A stretch of DNA of 64,000 nucleotides from Nitratidesulfovibrio sp. (GCF_040373385.1 NZ_JBDXXH010000007.1:161392-225391), one strand, 5' to 3'. Counted from the first letter of the stretch, positions 36,450-45,385 are shown. The notes: a model not told the origin generated them from the letters alone. A program made the numbers and translations.

Positions 36450-36494
36450 GGGCTGAACTGGCGCGGGATGAACTGGCGCGGGCTGAACTGGCGC
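36450..36494. repeat. three tandem copies of a 15-base unit
   Basis: The unit GGGCTGAACTGGCGC is repeated three times with one base change (GGGATG in the middle copy). Being a multiple of three it stays open in several frames, which creates a spurious ELARA-type reading frame. Confidence 0.8.
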
Positions 36495-36556
36495 GGGCAG
36501 CCGGTGATGCGGGGGGCCGTGCCGCAGTACGGCCACGGGGCAGGCGGCGCACGCCG

Positions 36557-36595
36557 CAAAAAAGGAAGGCCGCCCCCGCGAACGGGAGCGGCCTT
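36557..36595 (-). terminator. intrinsic terminator of pal and the tol operon
   Basis: Arms AAGGCCGC (36566-36573) and GCGGCCTT (36588-36595), extended inward by CCC/GGG pairs. On the minus strand the hairpin is followed by CCTTTTTTGC. It lies 21 bp beyond the pal stop. Confidence 0.88.
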
Positions 36596-36616
36596 GAAAT
36601 CAGGCGGAACCAAAAC

Positions 36617-37129
36617 TTACTTGATGATCTTGAACTCGCCGCGGCGGTTCTTGGACCAAGCAGCTTCGGTGTGACCTTCCACGGCAGGACGTTCTTCGCC
36701 GTAGCTGATCATTTCCAGCTGACCGGCGTTCACGCCGGACATCACCAGGTACTCGTAGGCGGCACGAGCGCGACGTTCGCCGAGGGCCAGGTTGTATTCC
36801 TGGGTACCACGTTCGTCGCAGTGGCCTTCCACCAGCACGCGGATCGAGGGGAACTTCTTCAGCACGTCAGCCTTCTGCTTCAGGACTTCCTTGGATTCGG
36901 CCTTCAGGTCGAACTTGTCGAAGTCGAAGTAGACTTTGGCGTCGGTGATGATCTGCTGGGCCCGGGCAAGGGCTTCCAGCTGGGCACGACGGGCCGAATC
37001 GTCCTCGGCGGCCATGGGGGCGCCGGCGGATTCGGGGGTGGCGGCGACCTGCTTCTTGGCGCAGCCGAAGCCGGTGGCGAGGACCAGGGCCAGAGTCAGG
37101 ACAAGCCCAAAGCGCTTTGCGGTGTTCAT
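36617..37129 (-). CDS. pal: peptidoglycan-associated lipoprotein Pal
   Basis: 170 residues; outer-membrane lipoprotein that ties the outer membrane to peptidoglycan and is recruited by TolB. The signal peptide is followed by a lipobox (LATGFGC, Cys23). The OmpA-like domain (about 65-170) shows VYFDFDKFDLKAES and the peptidoglycan-binding segment VEGHCDERGTQEYNLALGERRARAAYEYLV. AGGAGG lies at 37135-37140. It is the last gene of tolQRAB-pal but is separated from tolB by 345 bp and has its own promoter-like sequence (37250-37277), as fits an abundant structural lipoprotein. Confidence 0.96.
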   Translation of the reverse strand: MNTAKRFGLVLTLALVLATGFGCAKKQVAATPESAGAPMAAEDDSARRAQLEALARAQQIITDAKVYFDFDKFDLKAESKEVLKQKADVLKKFPSIRVLVEGHCDERGTQEYNLALGERRARAAYEYLVMSGVNAGQLEMISYGEERPAVEGHTEAAWSKNRRGEFKIIK

Positions 37130-37249
37130 GTGATTCCTCCTAGACAGCTCTTCGCTCCAATAGAATTATGCAGAGAACGGTTCCTTTCCTTTATCCCTCT
37201 CCGTCGGCTTCGGCCGCAACCCTAACACCCCCGGAGTGGGACAGCAGTA

Positions 37250-37277
37250 ATGGTATCTCTACGCCGTTTTTTGTCAA
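37250..37277 (-). promoter_or_regulatory. sigma-70-type promoter for pal
   Basis: On the minus strand TTGACA (37272-37277) is a perfect -35 box, followed after a 16-base spacer by TACCAT (37250-37255) as -10. The distance to the pal start is about 120 bp. A perfect palindrome CCCCCTCCGGAGGGGG (37328-37343) lies upstream, between this promoter and tolB, and may act as a hairpin at the end of the tolB transcript. Confidence 0.65.
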
Positions 37278-37474
37278 GATGGGGGATTGCGGTATCTCCA
37301 CTTTCCCCCACGATTTTTTTGGTTTTGCCCCCTCCGGAGGGGGTGTTGGCCCGTCCGGAACGTTCCACGAGGCGCGATATGCGCGTGCCGTCGTGAAACA
37401 CGCGCTCGGGCGACCGTCCCGTGCCCCGCGCCGAGGGGGTGTTCGCACCCCGCGCTGTGCCCGTGTCTTGCCGC

Positions 37475-38815
37475 CTAATCGGGGATCATGCCCCAGTCCG
37501 GGAACGAGGCATCGCCCGCGCCGGTGGGCACCCGCTTGGCGTCGCCGCCGTGCCGGGTGATCAGGTAGATCTGCTTCGCGCCACTGCGGGTGGAGGTGAA
37601 CGCCAGAAAGTAGCTGTCGGGCGCGAAGGACGGGGTTTCGTCTGTGCCGGGGCCAAAGGTGACCTGCCGTTCCGACTGGGTGACCATGTCGTACACGAAG
37701 ATGCGGTGGCCAAAGTCGGTCATGCGGGCAAAGGCGATCAGCGTGCCGTCGGGGCTGATGGACGGGGCGGTGTTGTAGTTGCCGCTGCGGCTGATGCGCG
37801 TCACCTGCCCGGTGGTCAGGTCCTTCAGGAATATCTGCGGGCCGCCCAGGCGGCTGGAGCAGAAGGCCATCTTGGTGCCGGTGGCGTCGAACGAGGGCGA
37901 AACGTCGATGGAGGCGCTGTCCTCCAGCGGGCGTTCCTTCTGGAACACATGGCTCAGCAGGAAGATGCCGGGGTTCTTGCCGGTGGAAAGGCTGACCGCC
38001 ACCTTGTTGTCGGGCAGGAAGGTGGGGCCGATGACGGTGTTGCCGGGAAACTTGATGCGCTGGGTCTGGCGGGTCAGGCGGTCCCACACCCCGAGGGCGT
38101 GGGTGCGGTCGTCCATGTGGCTGAACACGATGAACCGCGCGTCGGGCGACCACGACGGGGACATGGCCTCGCCCGGCAGGTTGGTGATCTGGCGCAGGTC
38201 GCGGCCGGTGGGCTTGCTGAGCCACACGTCCTTCTTGTTCTTGCCGCCCGATTTCACGAAGGCCAGGGTGGACTTGAAGAACTCGCCCCGCCCGGTCAGG
38301 GCCTTCATGAGGTCGGAGCAGAACCGGTCGGCCACGTCGGGCAGCTGGGTTTCCTGGATGTCGTAGTAGCCCTTGCCGAACACCAGCTTGCCGGAATACG
38401 CCTCGTACACGCGCAGTTCGACGAAGGGCTTGCCGGGGGCGTCGCCCTGGGGCCAGCCCGCCGTGACCACAAGGTCGGTGCCCGCGATCTGGAAGCGCTT
38501 GAAGTCGATGTCCGGGGCCTTGTAGCTTTGCAGCACCGAACCGCCCAGAATGGCCTTGGGGTCGGTCAGGCGCAGGAACGGCAGAAAGCTCAGGTTCTCG
38601 CGGATGATTTCGTTCAGCTTCACGCCCTGCCCGGTCACCGGGGTGCCGGGGGTGGGGCCCAGCGGATCGGCCAGGGCAAGGTTCAGGCTGCCCTGGCCGG
38701 GGCCGTAGATGTCGATCTGCACGGGGCCGGCCGCAAGGGCCGGGGCCGCCAGCGCGCAACACGCGATGAGGCACACTGCCGCCATAAGGCGGTGGATGGC
38801 ATGACGCTGTCTCAT
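37475..38815 (-). CDS. tolB: Tol-Pal system periplasmic protein TolB
   Basis: 446 residues with a Sec signal peptide (MRQRHAIHRL ... ALAAPALAA). The N-terminal domain (to about 170) is followed by a WD40-like beta propeller of repeated strands such as SPSWSPDARFIVFSHMDD, APSISPDGTLIAFARMTDFG and TPSFAPDSYFLAFTSTRSGAKQIYLI. TolB binds Pal and is released by TolA during envelope constriction at division. It overlaps the upstream tolA gene by four bases (ATGA), so the two are translationally coupled. Confidence 0.95.
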   Translation of the reverse strand: MRQRHAIHRLMAAVCLIACCALAAPALAAGPVQIDIYGPGQGSLNLALADPLGPTPGTPVTGQGVKLNEIIRENLSFLPFLRLTDPKAILGGSVLQSYKAPDIDFKRFQIAGTDLVVTAGWPQGDAPGKPFVELRVYEAYSGKLVFGKGYYDIQETQLPDVADRFCSDLMKALTGRGEFFKSTLAFVKSGGKNKKDVWLSKPTGRDLRQITNLPGEAMSPSWSPDARFIVFSHMDDRTHALGVWDRLTRQTQRIKFPGNTVIGPTFLPDNKVAVSLSTGKNPGIFLLSHVFQKERPLEDSASIDVSPSFDATGTKMAFCSSRLGGPQIFLKDLTTGQVTRISRSGNYNTAPSISPDGTLIAFARMTDFGHRIFVYDMVTQSERQVTFGPGTDETPSFAPDSYFLAFTSTRSGAKQIYLITRHGGDAKRVPTGAGDASFPDWGMIPD

Positions 38816-39840
38816 CTTTTTCCGATCATTTCCTGAAGGTTGAAGTTGAGCACAAGGTCCTGGAATTCCGCGCTGGGCGGGGGCGGCAGTATGCCGGTCT
38901 TGCCCAGCGCCTTCAGGGTCGACGAGTCGAAGTCGGCCCGGCCCGAGGACTGCTCCACGCTGAAATCCTGTATCTGGCCGTTGGGAGCCACCTTCACCCG
39001 TACCCGTACCATGAGGTTCTCGCGGTTGGCGAGGGCGGGGAATTCCCAGTGGCTGCGCACGATCTGCATGACCTGCATGGTGTACACCCCGGCGATGCCG
39101 ACGCCGCCGGAGCCTTCGCCCCCGCTGCCGTCACCGCCGCCCGCCGCGCCGCCGCCTCCGCCACCCTTGACGGTGGCCTGCAATGCGGACAGGGCGTTGG
39201 CCACGTCCTTGGCACCAGCGGCGCCGGACGTGACGCCCGCGCGGGTCTTGCCCTGTTCCGGCGCGCCGCCGGTCTTGGTCTGCGCGTCGGCCAGGGCCTG
39301 CTTCAGCACGTCCTTGGGGTTCGGTGCGGGCTTCTCGTCCTTTGCGGGTGTGGCGGGGGCCGCAGGCTTGGCCGGGGCTGCCGCCGTGGCGTTCTTCGAA
39401 ACGTCCTTGGGCGGTTCCGGCTTGGTCTGCTTCTCGTCCTTCTTTTCGCTGATGGCCTTGGCGTCGGGTTTGGGCTCGGGCTTGGGCTCGGGCTTCGGTT
39501 CCGGCTTGGGTTCCGGTTTCGGCTCGGGCTTGGGCTCGGGCTTGGGTTCCGGCTTCGGCTCTGCCTTGGGCGCGGGTTTTTCCTGCACTTCGGGCGTGGC
39601 CACGGGCGCGGCCTTGGGGGCCGACGCCGTGGGTGCGGGGGCCGGGGCGGCCTGCGGTTGCGCGGGGCCGGGAGCGGGGGCGGGCGGAGCCTTGGGGCCT
39701 CCGGGCGCGCCCAGGCTTACCAGGTCCACCTGCACCACGGGCATGTCCAGGCGCACCGGCGGCGACGAGGGCCAGAAAAAGACCAGCAGCACGATGGCGC
39801 AGTGCAGGCTGAGCGACAGCAGAAAACTTGAGTAGCGCAT
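38812..39840 (-). CDS. tolA: TolA/TonB-type energy-transducing protein
   Basis: 342 residues. One N-terminal membrane helix (about 5-25, FLLSLSLHCAIVLLVFFW) anchors it. A long Ala/Pro then Lys-Pro-Glu-Pro region spans the periplasm, with about nine tandem KPEP units near 97-133. The C-terminal domain (about 255-342) is TonB-like: MVRVRVKVAPNGQIQDFSVEQSSGRADFD and LKALGKTGILPPPP. By position between tolR and tolB it is the TolA of this system, although the C-terminal fold is called TonB in searches. It transmits proton-motive energy from TolQR to TolB/Pal. Confidence 0.9.
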   Translation of the reverse strand: MRYSSFLLSLSLHCAIVLLVFFWPSSPPVRLDMPVVQVDLVSLGAPGGPKAPPAPAPGPAQPQAAPAPAPTASAPKAAPVATPEVQEKPAPKAEPKPEPKPEPKPEPKPEPKPEPKPEPKPEPKPDAKAISEKKDEKQTKPEPPKDVSKNATAAAPAKPAAPATPAKDEKPAPNPKDVLKQALADAQTKTGGAPEQGKTRAGVTSGAAGAKDVANALSALQATVKGGGGGGAAGGGDGSGGEGSGGVGIAGVYTMQVMQIVRSHWEFPALANRENLMVRVRVKVAPNGQIQDFSVEQSSGRADFDSSTLKALGKTGILPPPPSAEFQDLVLNFNLQEMIGKR

Positions 39841-39917
39841 GTCGACCCCGGCCTACCGCGCAGCCTTGCCGCGAAGGATGTGGAACCGGACCGTGCCGTC
39901 CCTTCGTGATGACGGGC

Positions 39918-40337
39918 TCATTTCTTCTTCGGGTCCTCGCGTTCCGCCACGACGCCGAGCTTTTCGATGCCCGCCGCCTTGATGTGCCCCATCACGTCCA
40001 CCACCACGCCGTAGGGCACGGCCTTGTCGGCCTGGAGAAAGAGCAGCTTGTTCTTCTCCTTGACCAGGCGTTGCAGGTAGCCTTCCAGTTCCTCGATGGT
40101 CACCTTGTACTCGTCGAGGTACATCACCCCGTCCTTGCGCACGGTGAGCAGCAGGTGGTCGCTGTCCGCGGGCAGCACCTGCACGGTGCGCGTCTGGGGC
40201 AGGTCCACCTCGAGCCCTTCGGTCATCATGGGGGCCGTGACCATGAAGATGATGAGCAGCACCAGCATCACGTCCACGAAGGGAGTGACGTTGATTTCGG
40301 CGACGAAGCCGCCCTTGTTGCCGACGGAAGCACCCAT
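39918..40337 (-). CDS. tolR: biopolymer transport protein TolR (ExbD family)
   Basis: 139 residues. A single N-terminal helix contains the essential Asp (INVTPFVDVMLVLLIIFMVTAP), followed by a periplasmic dimer domain (LEVDLPQT, LLFLQADKAVPYGVVVDVMGHIKAAGIEKLGVV). With TolQ it forms the proton channel that powers TolA. It starts three bases after tolQ and is followed by tolA after 77 bp. Confidence 0.95.
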   Translation of the reverse strand: MGASVGNKGGFVAEINVTPFVDVMLVLLIIFMVTAPMMTEGLEVDLPQTRTVQVLPADSDHLLLTVRKDGVMYLDEYKVTIEELEGYLQRLVKEKNKLLFLQADKAVPYGVVVDVMGHIKAAGIEKLGVVAEREDPKKK

Positions 40338-40340
40338 GGG

Positions 40341-41048
40341 CTAGCCCCGGTCCGTGCGGTCGCCGCGGTCAGCAGAAGGGCGCGCCGCGCCGCGATGGGC
40401 GTTGATTTCGCGCTGTACCCGGTTCAGGAACGCGCCCGCGAAGTTGACGAGCTGCACTTCTATGCTGCTGATCATGCCCAGAAAGACGTTGTAGCCCACG
40501 GTGGCGGGAATGGCCACGAACAGGCCGATGGCCGTGGCGATGAGCGCTTCCGAGATGCCGGGGGCCACGGTGGCGAGCGAGGCGCTCTTCATCTGGCCGA
40601 TGGCATGGAAGGAGGTCATGATGCCCCATACCGTGCCGAACAGGCCGATGAACGGTGCGGTGTTGGCGGCGGTGGCCAGGAACGACAGCGAGGCGGAAAG
40701 GCGGGTCATTTCGTTGCCCACGCCCTGGCGCAGCGAACGGCGCACGTTGTCGGCCACCACGTCGCCCGTGCTGCCCGCCTCTTTCAGGCGGTTGAACTCG
40801 GCCACGCCCTGCTGGGCCACATGGTAGAGGGGCGAGGCGGCGTCACCGCCCAGCGACTGCACGGCCTCGCGCAGGTCGCGGGCCTTCTGGAAGCGTTCAA
40901 GGCCGTCGGCGGCCTTGCGCTGCGCGGATTTCAGGGCAAACCACTTCTGGAACATCAGCGTCCAGCTGCCGATGGACATGAGCACCAGAAGGACGAGAAT
41001 GAACTTGGCCACCAGGGTAGCCTGGGCAAGAATCGAGAGAATATCCAT
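40341..41048 (-). CDS. tolQ: proton channel protein TolQ (MotA/TolQ/ExbB family)
   Basis: 235 residues with three membrane helices (about 10-32, 128-150 and 165-195) and the family motif LATAANTAPFIGLFGTVWGIMTSFHAIGQ followed by APGISEALIATAIGLFVAIPATVGYN. The start was set at MDILSILAQ, the normal TolQ N-terminus; the longer in-frame extension is Arg/Pro/His-rich and implausible. First gene of the tol-pal unit and divergent from the TolC-family gene. Confidence 0.94.
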   Translation of the reverse strand: MDILSILAQATLVAKFILVLLVLMSIGSWTLMFQKWFALKSAQRKAADGLERFQKARDLREAVQSLGGDAASPLYHVAQQGVAEFNRLKEAGSTGDVVADNVRRSLRQGVGNEMTRLSASLSFLATAANTAPFIGLFGTVWGIMTSFHAIGQMKSASLATVAPGISEALIATAIGLFVAIPATVGYNVFLGMISSIEVQLVNFAGAFLNRVQREINAHRGAARPSADRGDRTDRG

Positions 41049-41797
41049 GACGTTGGGTGTCTCCACCGGGTGTTGAGTTGTACCGTGCGGCTGGCGGGGC
41101 GCGATGTGCCGTGGTGCCATGCGCGACCGGTGCGCGGCGTGCGGGTGACGGGGCGTGCGGGTGACGGGGCGTCTGGGGCCGCATGGGGTCGCGCCTGACT
41201 CCGTCGAGTCGCGCCGGGTCACGCAGTTTCGTGGGCGCGTTCGGCACCCCGCCCTCCATTTAGTCGTCTCGGGACAATGATGCAATGGGATTCAGGGGCT
41301 CCGGCGCGAAAAGGAGCGCACTTTCCGGGGCAAGGCGGCAAGGCGGCGCGGGGCGTGGGTTGGCGGGGCCGCGCGGGTGGGCGACGGTACGTGCGCAAGC
41401 GCACCGCTTGGGCCGTGCGTCCTGTCGGTCATCCCGATCTTCCGGTACGCGTCGCCTGTCCGGACAGGCAGGGCTGTCCGTCCGGGTTGCGGGGGCCTGC
41501 CTGCGGGCCGCCCCGATTGTGCAAGGTCGCCCTCCGGACACCGGATATGTGCATGTTGTTGCAAGTGCGCCCGGCCCCGGCTACACTCCGCCGCGTATCC
41601 GCCCCGGCACCGCCGCCGGGCATAGGCCTGGCCGGCCCCCCCCCGTTCGATGCCGTTCGAGGGCACCTGACGCGGCGATCCGTTCCGAATCGTCGGAACG
41701 GCCCGGACAGCAGCATCAGGCGGGTATTGCCGGCTACCGTCCCACGGCCCACGCCGACCCCACTCCCCACTCCACGAAGCCTCCGCAAGGAGTATCC
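41049..41797. other. long divergent region between tolQ and the TolC-family gene
   Basis: 749 bases with no supported gene; overlapping open frames on both strands are Arg/Pro/Gly-rich and start or end in the neighbours. It holds a short direct repeat (GGCGTGCGGGTGACGG twice, 41136-41167) and a perfect hairpin with 9-bp arms (41680-41701) about 100 bp before the TolC start. Promoters of both units should lie here, but none is clear. Confidence 0.5.
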
Positions 41798-43330
41798 ATG
41801 CATCGCACCACCGTCACCGGCCCGTCGATGGAGCACCGCCGCATGCGCGGCCCAGAACGCCCGGCACTTCTTTTCCTGCTCCTGTGCGCCGCCTTGTCCG
41901 GCGTCTTCGCGACGGGTTGGGCCCTGCCCGACGTTGCCCTGGCGGCAGAGGCGGCCCCGTCCTCGACGCCGTCTTCCGCCTCGTCTTCGCTCCCGTCTTT
42001 GCCCCCATCTTCGCCCCCGGCTGGGGGCGCGCCGATGGGCATGGCCGCCGCACCCCGAGGCGCCGAGGGCGAGGCCCCGGCCACGGGCGGGGAATACGAC
42101 ATGCGCCGTGCCGTGGAATCCGCCCTGCGCGACAATCAGGGCGTGGTGGCCGCCCGTGCCGGACGCGATGCGGCGGAAGAAGGGCGCAAGTCCGCGCGGG
42201 GGGCGTTCGGCCCGGCCGTGTCCACCACCTACGGCTATGACCGCCTGAACGAAAAACCCACCTCCATGTCGCGCGAACTGGACAACGACACCTACACCTG
42301 GACCGTGGGCGTCAGCCAGCCGCTGTTCACCGGGCTGCGGCTGCTGTCCACCTACCAGAAGGCCGCGCTGGAAACGGAACGCCAGGCCCTGACGCTGGAC
42401 AAGTCGCGCTTGGACCTTGCCGTGCAGGTGCAGGAAGCCTTTCTGGCCTACCTGAAGGCGGGCGAGAACGTGCGCAGCGCGCGCGATGCCCTGAGCCGCC
42501 TGCTTGAACAGGCCAAGGTTACCCGCGCCTTCTACGACGTGGGACTGCGCCCGCGCCTGGACGTGTTGCAGGCCGAGGTGGACGTGTCCAATGCAGAATC
42601 GCTGCTGATCACCGCCGAAAACGACCATGCCACCCAGCGCGCACGGCTGAATACCCTGCTCACCCTGCCCGTGGGCAGCAACACCGCCTACGTGGGCGCG
42701 CTGGTGCCCGTGGGCTTCGGCATGACCCTTGAGCAGTGCCTGGAACGTGCCTACCGCAACCGGCCCGACGTGCGCATTGCCAGCAAGGCCGTGGAAATCG
42801 CGGGCAAGGACGTGCGCATCGCGGACAGCGGGCTGTACCCGCAGGTGTCGGCCAACTTCAATTGGGCCACCGACGGCGACCACCCCGAAGCCTCGGGCAG
42901 CACCCTGAGCCCCACCGGGTTCAGCCAGTGGTCCACCGGGCTGAAAGCCGAGTGGAGCGTGTTCGAGTGGGGCAGGACGTGGTATTCCGGCCAGCAGGCC
43001 CGCCAGGTGGAAACCCAGGTGCGCGCCGAAGAGGCCAACCTGCACCACGAGGTGGCCTACGAAGTGCAGTCGCGGCTGCTGACCCTGACCGATTCCTCCA
43101 AGCGCATCGCGGTGGCCACCAAGGGGCTGGCCCAGGCCGAGGAAGCCTATCGCGTGGCCGTGGCCCGCTATCAGGCCCAGGTGGGCACCAATACCGACGT
43201 GCTGGACGCCCAGGCCAAGCTGACCGCCGCCGAGGCAACCCTGACCGGAGCCAAGGCCGAATACCTGGATGCGCTGTCCAAACTGTGGGCGGCCATGGGC
43301 GAGCTGAAGCCTGCGCTCACCGACGGCTAG
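41798..43330 (+). CDS. TolC-family outer membrane efflux protein
   Basis: 510 residues. It has a signal peptide (RPALLFLLLCAALSGVFA), a Ser/Pro/Ala-rich spacer, and two outer-membrane-efflux repeats (about 100-290 and 305-500). Typical features include VGVSQPLFTGLRLLSTYQKA, LDVLQAEVDVSNAESLLITAENDHATQRARLNTLL and YQAQVGTNTDVLDAQAKLTAAEATLTGAKAEYLDAL. It forms the trimeric exit duct of a type I secretion or drug-efflux pump. No inner-membrane pump or adaptor gene is next to it. The start at MHRTTVTG follows AAGGAG; a much longer upstream frame is rejected. Confidence 0.92.
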   Translation: MHRTTVTGPSMEHRRMRGPERPALLFLLLCAALSGVFATGWALPDVALAAEAAPSSTPSSASSSLPSLPPSSPPAGGAPMGMAAAPRGAEGEAPATGGEYDMRRAVESALRDNQGVVAARAGRDAAEEGRKSARGAFGPAVSTTYGYDRLNEKPTSMSRELDNDTYTWTVGVSQPLFTGLRLLSTYQKAALETERQALTLDKSRLDLAVQVQEAFLAYLKAGENVRSARDALSRLLEQAKVTRAFYDVGLRPRLDVLQAEVDVSNAESLLITAENDHATQRARLNTLLTLPVGSNTAYVGALVPVGFGMTLEQCLERAYRNRPDVRIASKAVEIAGKDVRIADSGLYPQVSANFNWATDGDHPEASGSTLSPTGFSQWSTGLKAEWSVFEWGRTWYSGQQARQVETQVRAEEANLHHEVAYEVQSRLLTLTDSSKRIAVATKGLAQAEEAYRVAVARYQAQVGTNTDVLDAQAKLTAAEATLTGAKAEYLDALSKLWAAMGELKPALTDG

Positions 43331-43478
43331 CAAGGCTGCCGAAGGACCGGTGCCGCCGCGGGCGGACCGGACAGGCGGACATGGGGAACATTTCAGGGCC
43401 GCCGGGGCAATCCCGGCGGCCCTGTTGCATGCGGAACGTCGGATTTCGCCGGGGAGCGCCATTTCTTTCGCGCGGGTC

Positions 43479-43513
43479 TTGACATGGCGCCCCATAAACA
43501 GTAACCATTACCA
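43479..43513 (+). promoter_or_regulatory. perR operon promoter with possible PerR box
   Basis: TTGACA (43479-43484) is a perfect -35 box. The AT-rich stretch at 43502-43513 includes GTAACCATTAC-type dyad symmetry (43501-43511) where the -10 region should be. A repressor bound there would block the promoter. PerR autoregulation is well known in other bacteria, so this is a candidate operator. Confidence 0.5.
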
Positions 43514-43534
43514 ATAAACAACATGAGGTCCCAC

Positions 43535-43930
43535 ATGACCCAGCAGCAACAGACCCGCATGACCAAGCAACGCATGGTCATTCTTGAAGAACTGCGCCGC
43601 GTGCACAGCCACCCCACGGCGGACGAGGTCTACGGCATGGTCCGGCAGCGGTTACCGCGCATCAGCCTGGGCACCGTGTACCGCAACCTCGACCTGCTGG
43701 CCGAATCGGGCGACATCCTGAAGCTGGAATCGGCCGGGTCGCAGAAACGCTTCGACGGCAACGTCACCCCGCACCAGCACGTGCGCTGCACCCACTGCGG
43801 CCGGGTGGGCGACGTGATGGAACCCGTGCGCCTGCCCGACCTTTCGGGGGCGCGCGCACCCGGCTTCATCATCCTTTCCGGGCGCATCGAGTTCGAAGGG
43901 ATATGCGAGGCCTGCGCCTCGAAGAACTGA
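43535..43930 (+). CDS. perR: peroxide-responsive Fur-family repressor PerR
   Basis: 131 residues. Winged-helix DNA-binding half (TKQRMVILEELRRVHSHPTADEVYGMVRQRLPRISLGTVYRNLDLLAESGDIL) and dimer/metal half with two CxxC pairs (CTHCGR, CEAC) for structural zinc, plus the HQHVRC metal site. The Fur-family assignment is certain. PerR rather than Fur or Zur is inferred from the downstream rubrerythrin and rubredoxin-like genes, the same order as in D. vulgaris Hildenborough. The start was placed at MTQQQQTR behind GAGG, four codons after an earlier ATG. Confidence 0.92.
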   Translation: MTQQQQTRMTKQRMVILEELRRVHSHPTADEVYGMVRQRLPRISLGTVYRNLDLLAESGDILKLESAGSQKRFDGNVTPHQHVRCTHCGRVGDVMEPVRLPDLSGARAPGFIILSGRIEFEGICEACASKN

Positions 43931-44483
43931 GCGCCGCTTCTTCCGTCTCCCATTCCGTCCCGCTCGCGGCATGTTCACTCTTGCGTGGGATGCGTGGTGA
44001 TTGTACGTTCGCAGCGTGGAGTCCTGCACGACTTCATGATGCGTGGCGCGCAACTGCATGGTGTGCGTGCACGGAACCGTACAAGGTCCGCGTGCGTTCC
44101 GCCCCGGTGTCGCCGTCAAGGCGCGGCATTGGTCCAGGCAGCTCGTCCTGTCCCACGCGTCCGGCCTACGTGTCCGGCCCACTAGTCCGGCGCGCATGTC
44201 CGGCGCGCATGTCTTGGCTGCCCGGCCGGTGTAGCTGTCTGGTCCACCTGTCTGGTTCCCTGTGTGGTCCAGCCTGTCGGGTCCGCCGCCTCCGCATATT
44301 TCGCACCGCGTGCATGTCATCCGGCATGGCGCGCCCCCCTGGTCATTCCATCACGGTTCCGAGGCCCCTTCACCACGCCGGGGCGTCGGGCCATGCTTTG
44401 CGGCGCATGTGGCCGCGCGGCCCGGCGCCATCAGGCTACCTCCCCCATTCACCCGGAACACAACGACAACTCAAGGAGCAGTC
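43931..44483 (+). other. long spacer between perR and rbr with short repeats
   Basis: 553 bases inside the presumed operon, without a supported gene. Contains a 13-base tandem duplication GTCCGGCGCGCAT (44185-44210) and many scattered GTCCGGC and CTGTCTGGT variants. It could be a long leader, carry an internal promoter for rbr, or be degenerating sequence. Confidence 0.5.
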
Positions 44484-45059
44484 ATGAAAGCCCTGAAAGG
44501 CACCAAGACCGAACGCAACATCCTGACCGCCTTTGCCGGCGAATCGCAGGCCCGCAACCGCTACGACTATTTCGGCGCCCGCGCCAAGAAGGACGGCTTT
44601 GTCCAGATCGCCGACATCTTTGCCGAAACCGCCAGCCAGGAAAAGGAACACGCCAAGCGCCTGTTCAAGTTCCTTGAAGGCGGCGAGGTGGAGATCGTGG
44701 CGGCCTTCCCGGCGGGCGTCATCGGCGATACCCACGCCAACCTCATCAGCTCGGCGGCGGGTGAAAACCACGAGTACACCGAAATGTACCCCTCGTTCGC
44801 GCGCATCGCCCGCGAGGAAGGTTTTGACGAGATCGCCAAGGTATTCATGAGCATCGCCGTGGCCGAAGAATTCCATGAGCGCCGCTTCCTGGGCTTTGCC
44901 AAGAACGTCAAGGAAGCCCGCGTGTTCGTGCGCGAATCGTCCGTGGTGTGGCGCTGCCGCAACTGTGGCTACCTGCACGAAGGCACCGAGGCCGCGCACC
45001 TGTGCCCCGCGTGCGCCCACCCGCAGGCCCACTTCGAACTGCTGGGCATCAACTGGTAG
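44484..45059 (+). CDS. rbr: rubrerythrin
   Basis: 191 residues; non-haem di-iron peroxidase that reduces hydrogen peroxide in the cytoplasm of anaerobes using electrons from rubredoxin-type donors. The four-helix bundle carries the di-iron ligands ([44 protein letters not shown]), and the C-terminal rubredoxin-like FeS4 site is [10 protein letters not shown] with CPACAHPQ. The length equals that of classical Desulfovibrio rubrerythrin. AAGGAG lies before the ATG. Middle gene of perR-rbr-rdl. Confidence 0.97.
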   Translation: MKALKGTKTERNILTAFAGESQARNRYDYFGARAKKDGFVQIADIFAETASQEKEHAKRLFKFLEGGEVEIVAAFPAGVIGDTHANLISSAAGENHEYTEMYPSFARIAREEGFDEIAKVFMSIAVAEEFHERRFLGFAKNVKEARVFVRESSVVWRCRNCGYLHEGTEAAHLCPACAHPQAHFELLGINW

Positions 45060-45157
45060 GACGTCACGCACCGATGCGGGCGGCATGCGACGTGCGCCGC
45101 CCGCGCGCCGTGCGACAGGCCGGAATACGGGCCGAAATCCGGGGGGAAGGAGGCACC

Positions 45158-45385
45158 ATGGCCGATCCCAGGGACATGTGGCGTTGTCAGACCGTCAACT
45201 GCGGCTATGTCTACGACCCTGACCGGGGCGACCGGAAGGGCAAGGTGCCGCCGGGCGTGCGCTTCGAAGACCTGCCCGACACCTGGCACTGCCCGGTGTG
45301 CGGCGGTACCAAGCGGTGTTTCCGGCCCATGGCCGGGCCCGGATCAACGGAGCAGCCCAACTGCGAACTGCCCACGGACAAGTAG
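45158..45385 (+). CDS. rdl: rubredoxin-like protein Rdl
   Basis: 75 residues, iron-binding FeS4 type. The first cysteine pair is CQTVNC (Cx4C) instead of the Cx2C of normal rubredoxins; the second is the usual [11 protein letters not shown]. The core YVYDPDRGD ... [18 protein letters not shown] is otherwise canonical. A Cx4C first pair is, as I recall, the mark of the Rdl protein of the D. vulgaris rubrerythrin operon. It may pass electrons to rubrerythrin. GGAAGGAGG precedes the ATG. A stop-proximal Pro/Gly/Ser tail extends past the rubredoxin fold. Confidence 0.93.
   Translation: MADPRDMWRCQTVNCGYVYDPDRGDRKGKVPPGVRFEDLPDTWHCPVCGGTKRCFRPMAGPGSTEQPNCELPTDK

Larger units (their letters stand above)
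36215..36616. other. convergent intergenic region with tandem repeat
   Basis: 402 bases. It holds a 15-base tandem repeat (36450-36494) and the terminator of pal (36557-36595). Open frames across it are low in complexity and not supported. Confidence 0.5.

Noticed and set aside
36446-37225. Open frame running through the ELARA tandem repeats and opposite pal
   Set aside because: Only repeats and antisense of pal; no ribosome site or family match.
41285-41797. N-terminal extension of the TolC-family protein
   Set aside because: Arg/Pro/Gly-rich and not protein-like; the ATG at 41798 has AAGGAG and a signal peptide.
44262-44483. Extension of rubrerythrin upstream
   Set aside because: Rubrerythrin begins at [10 protein letters not shown] with AAGGAG; the upstream frame is low complexity.
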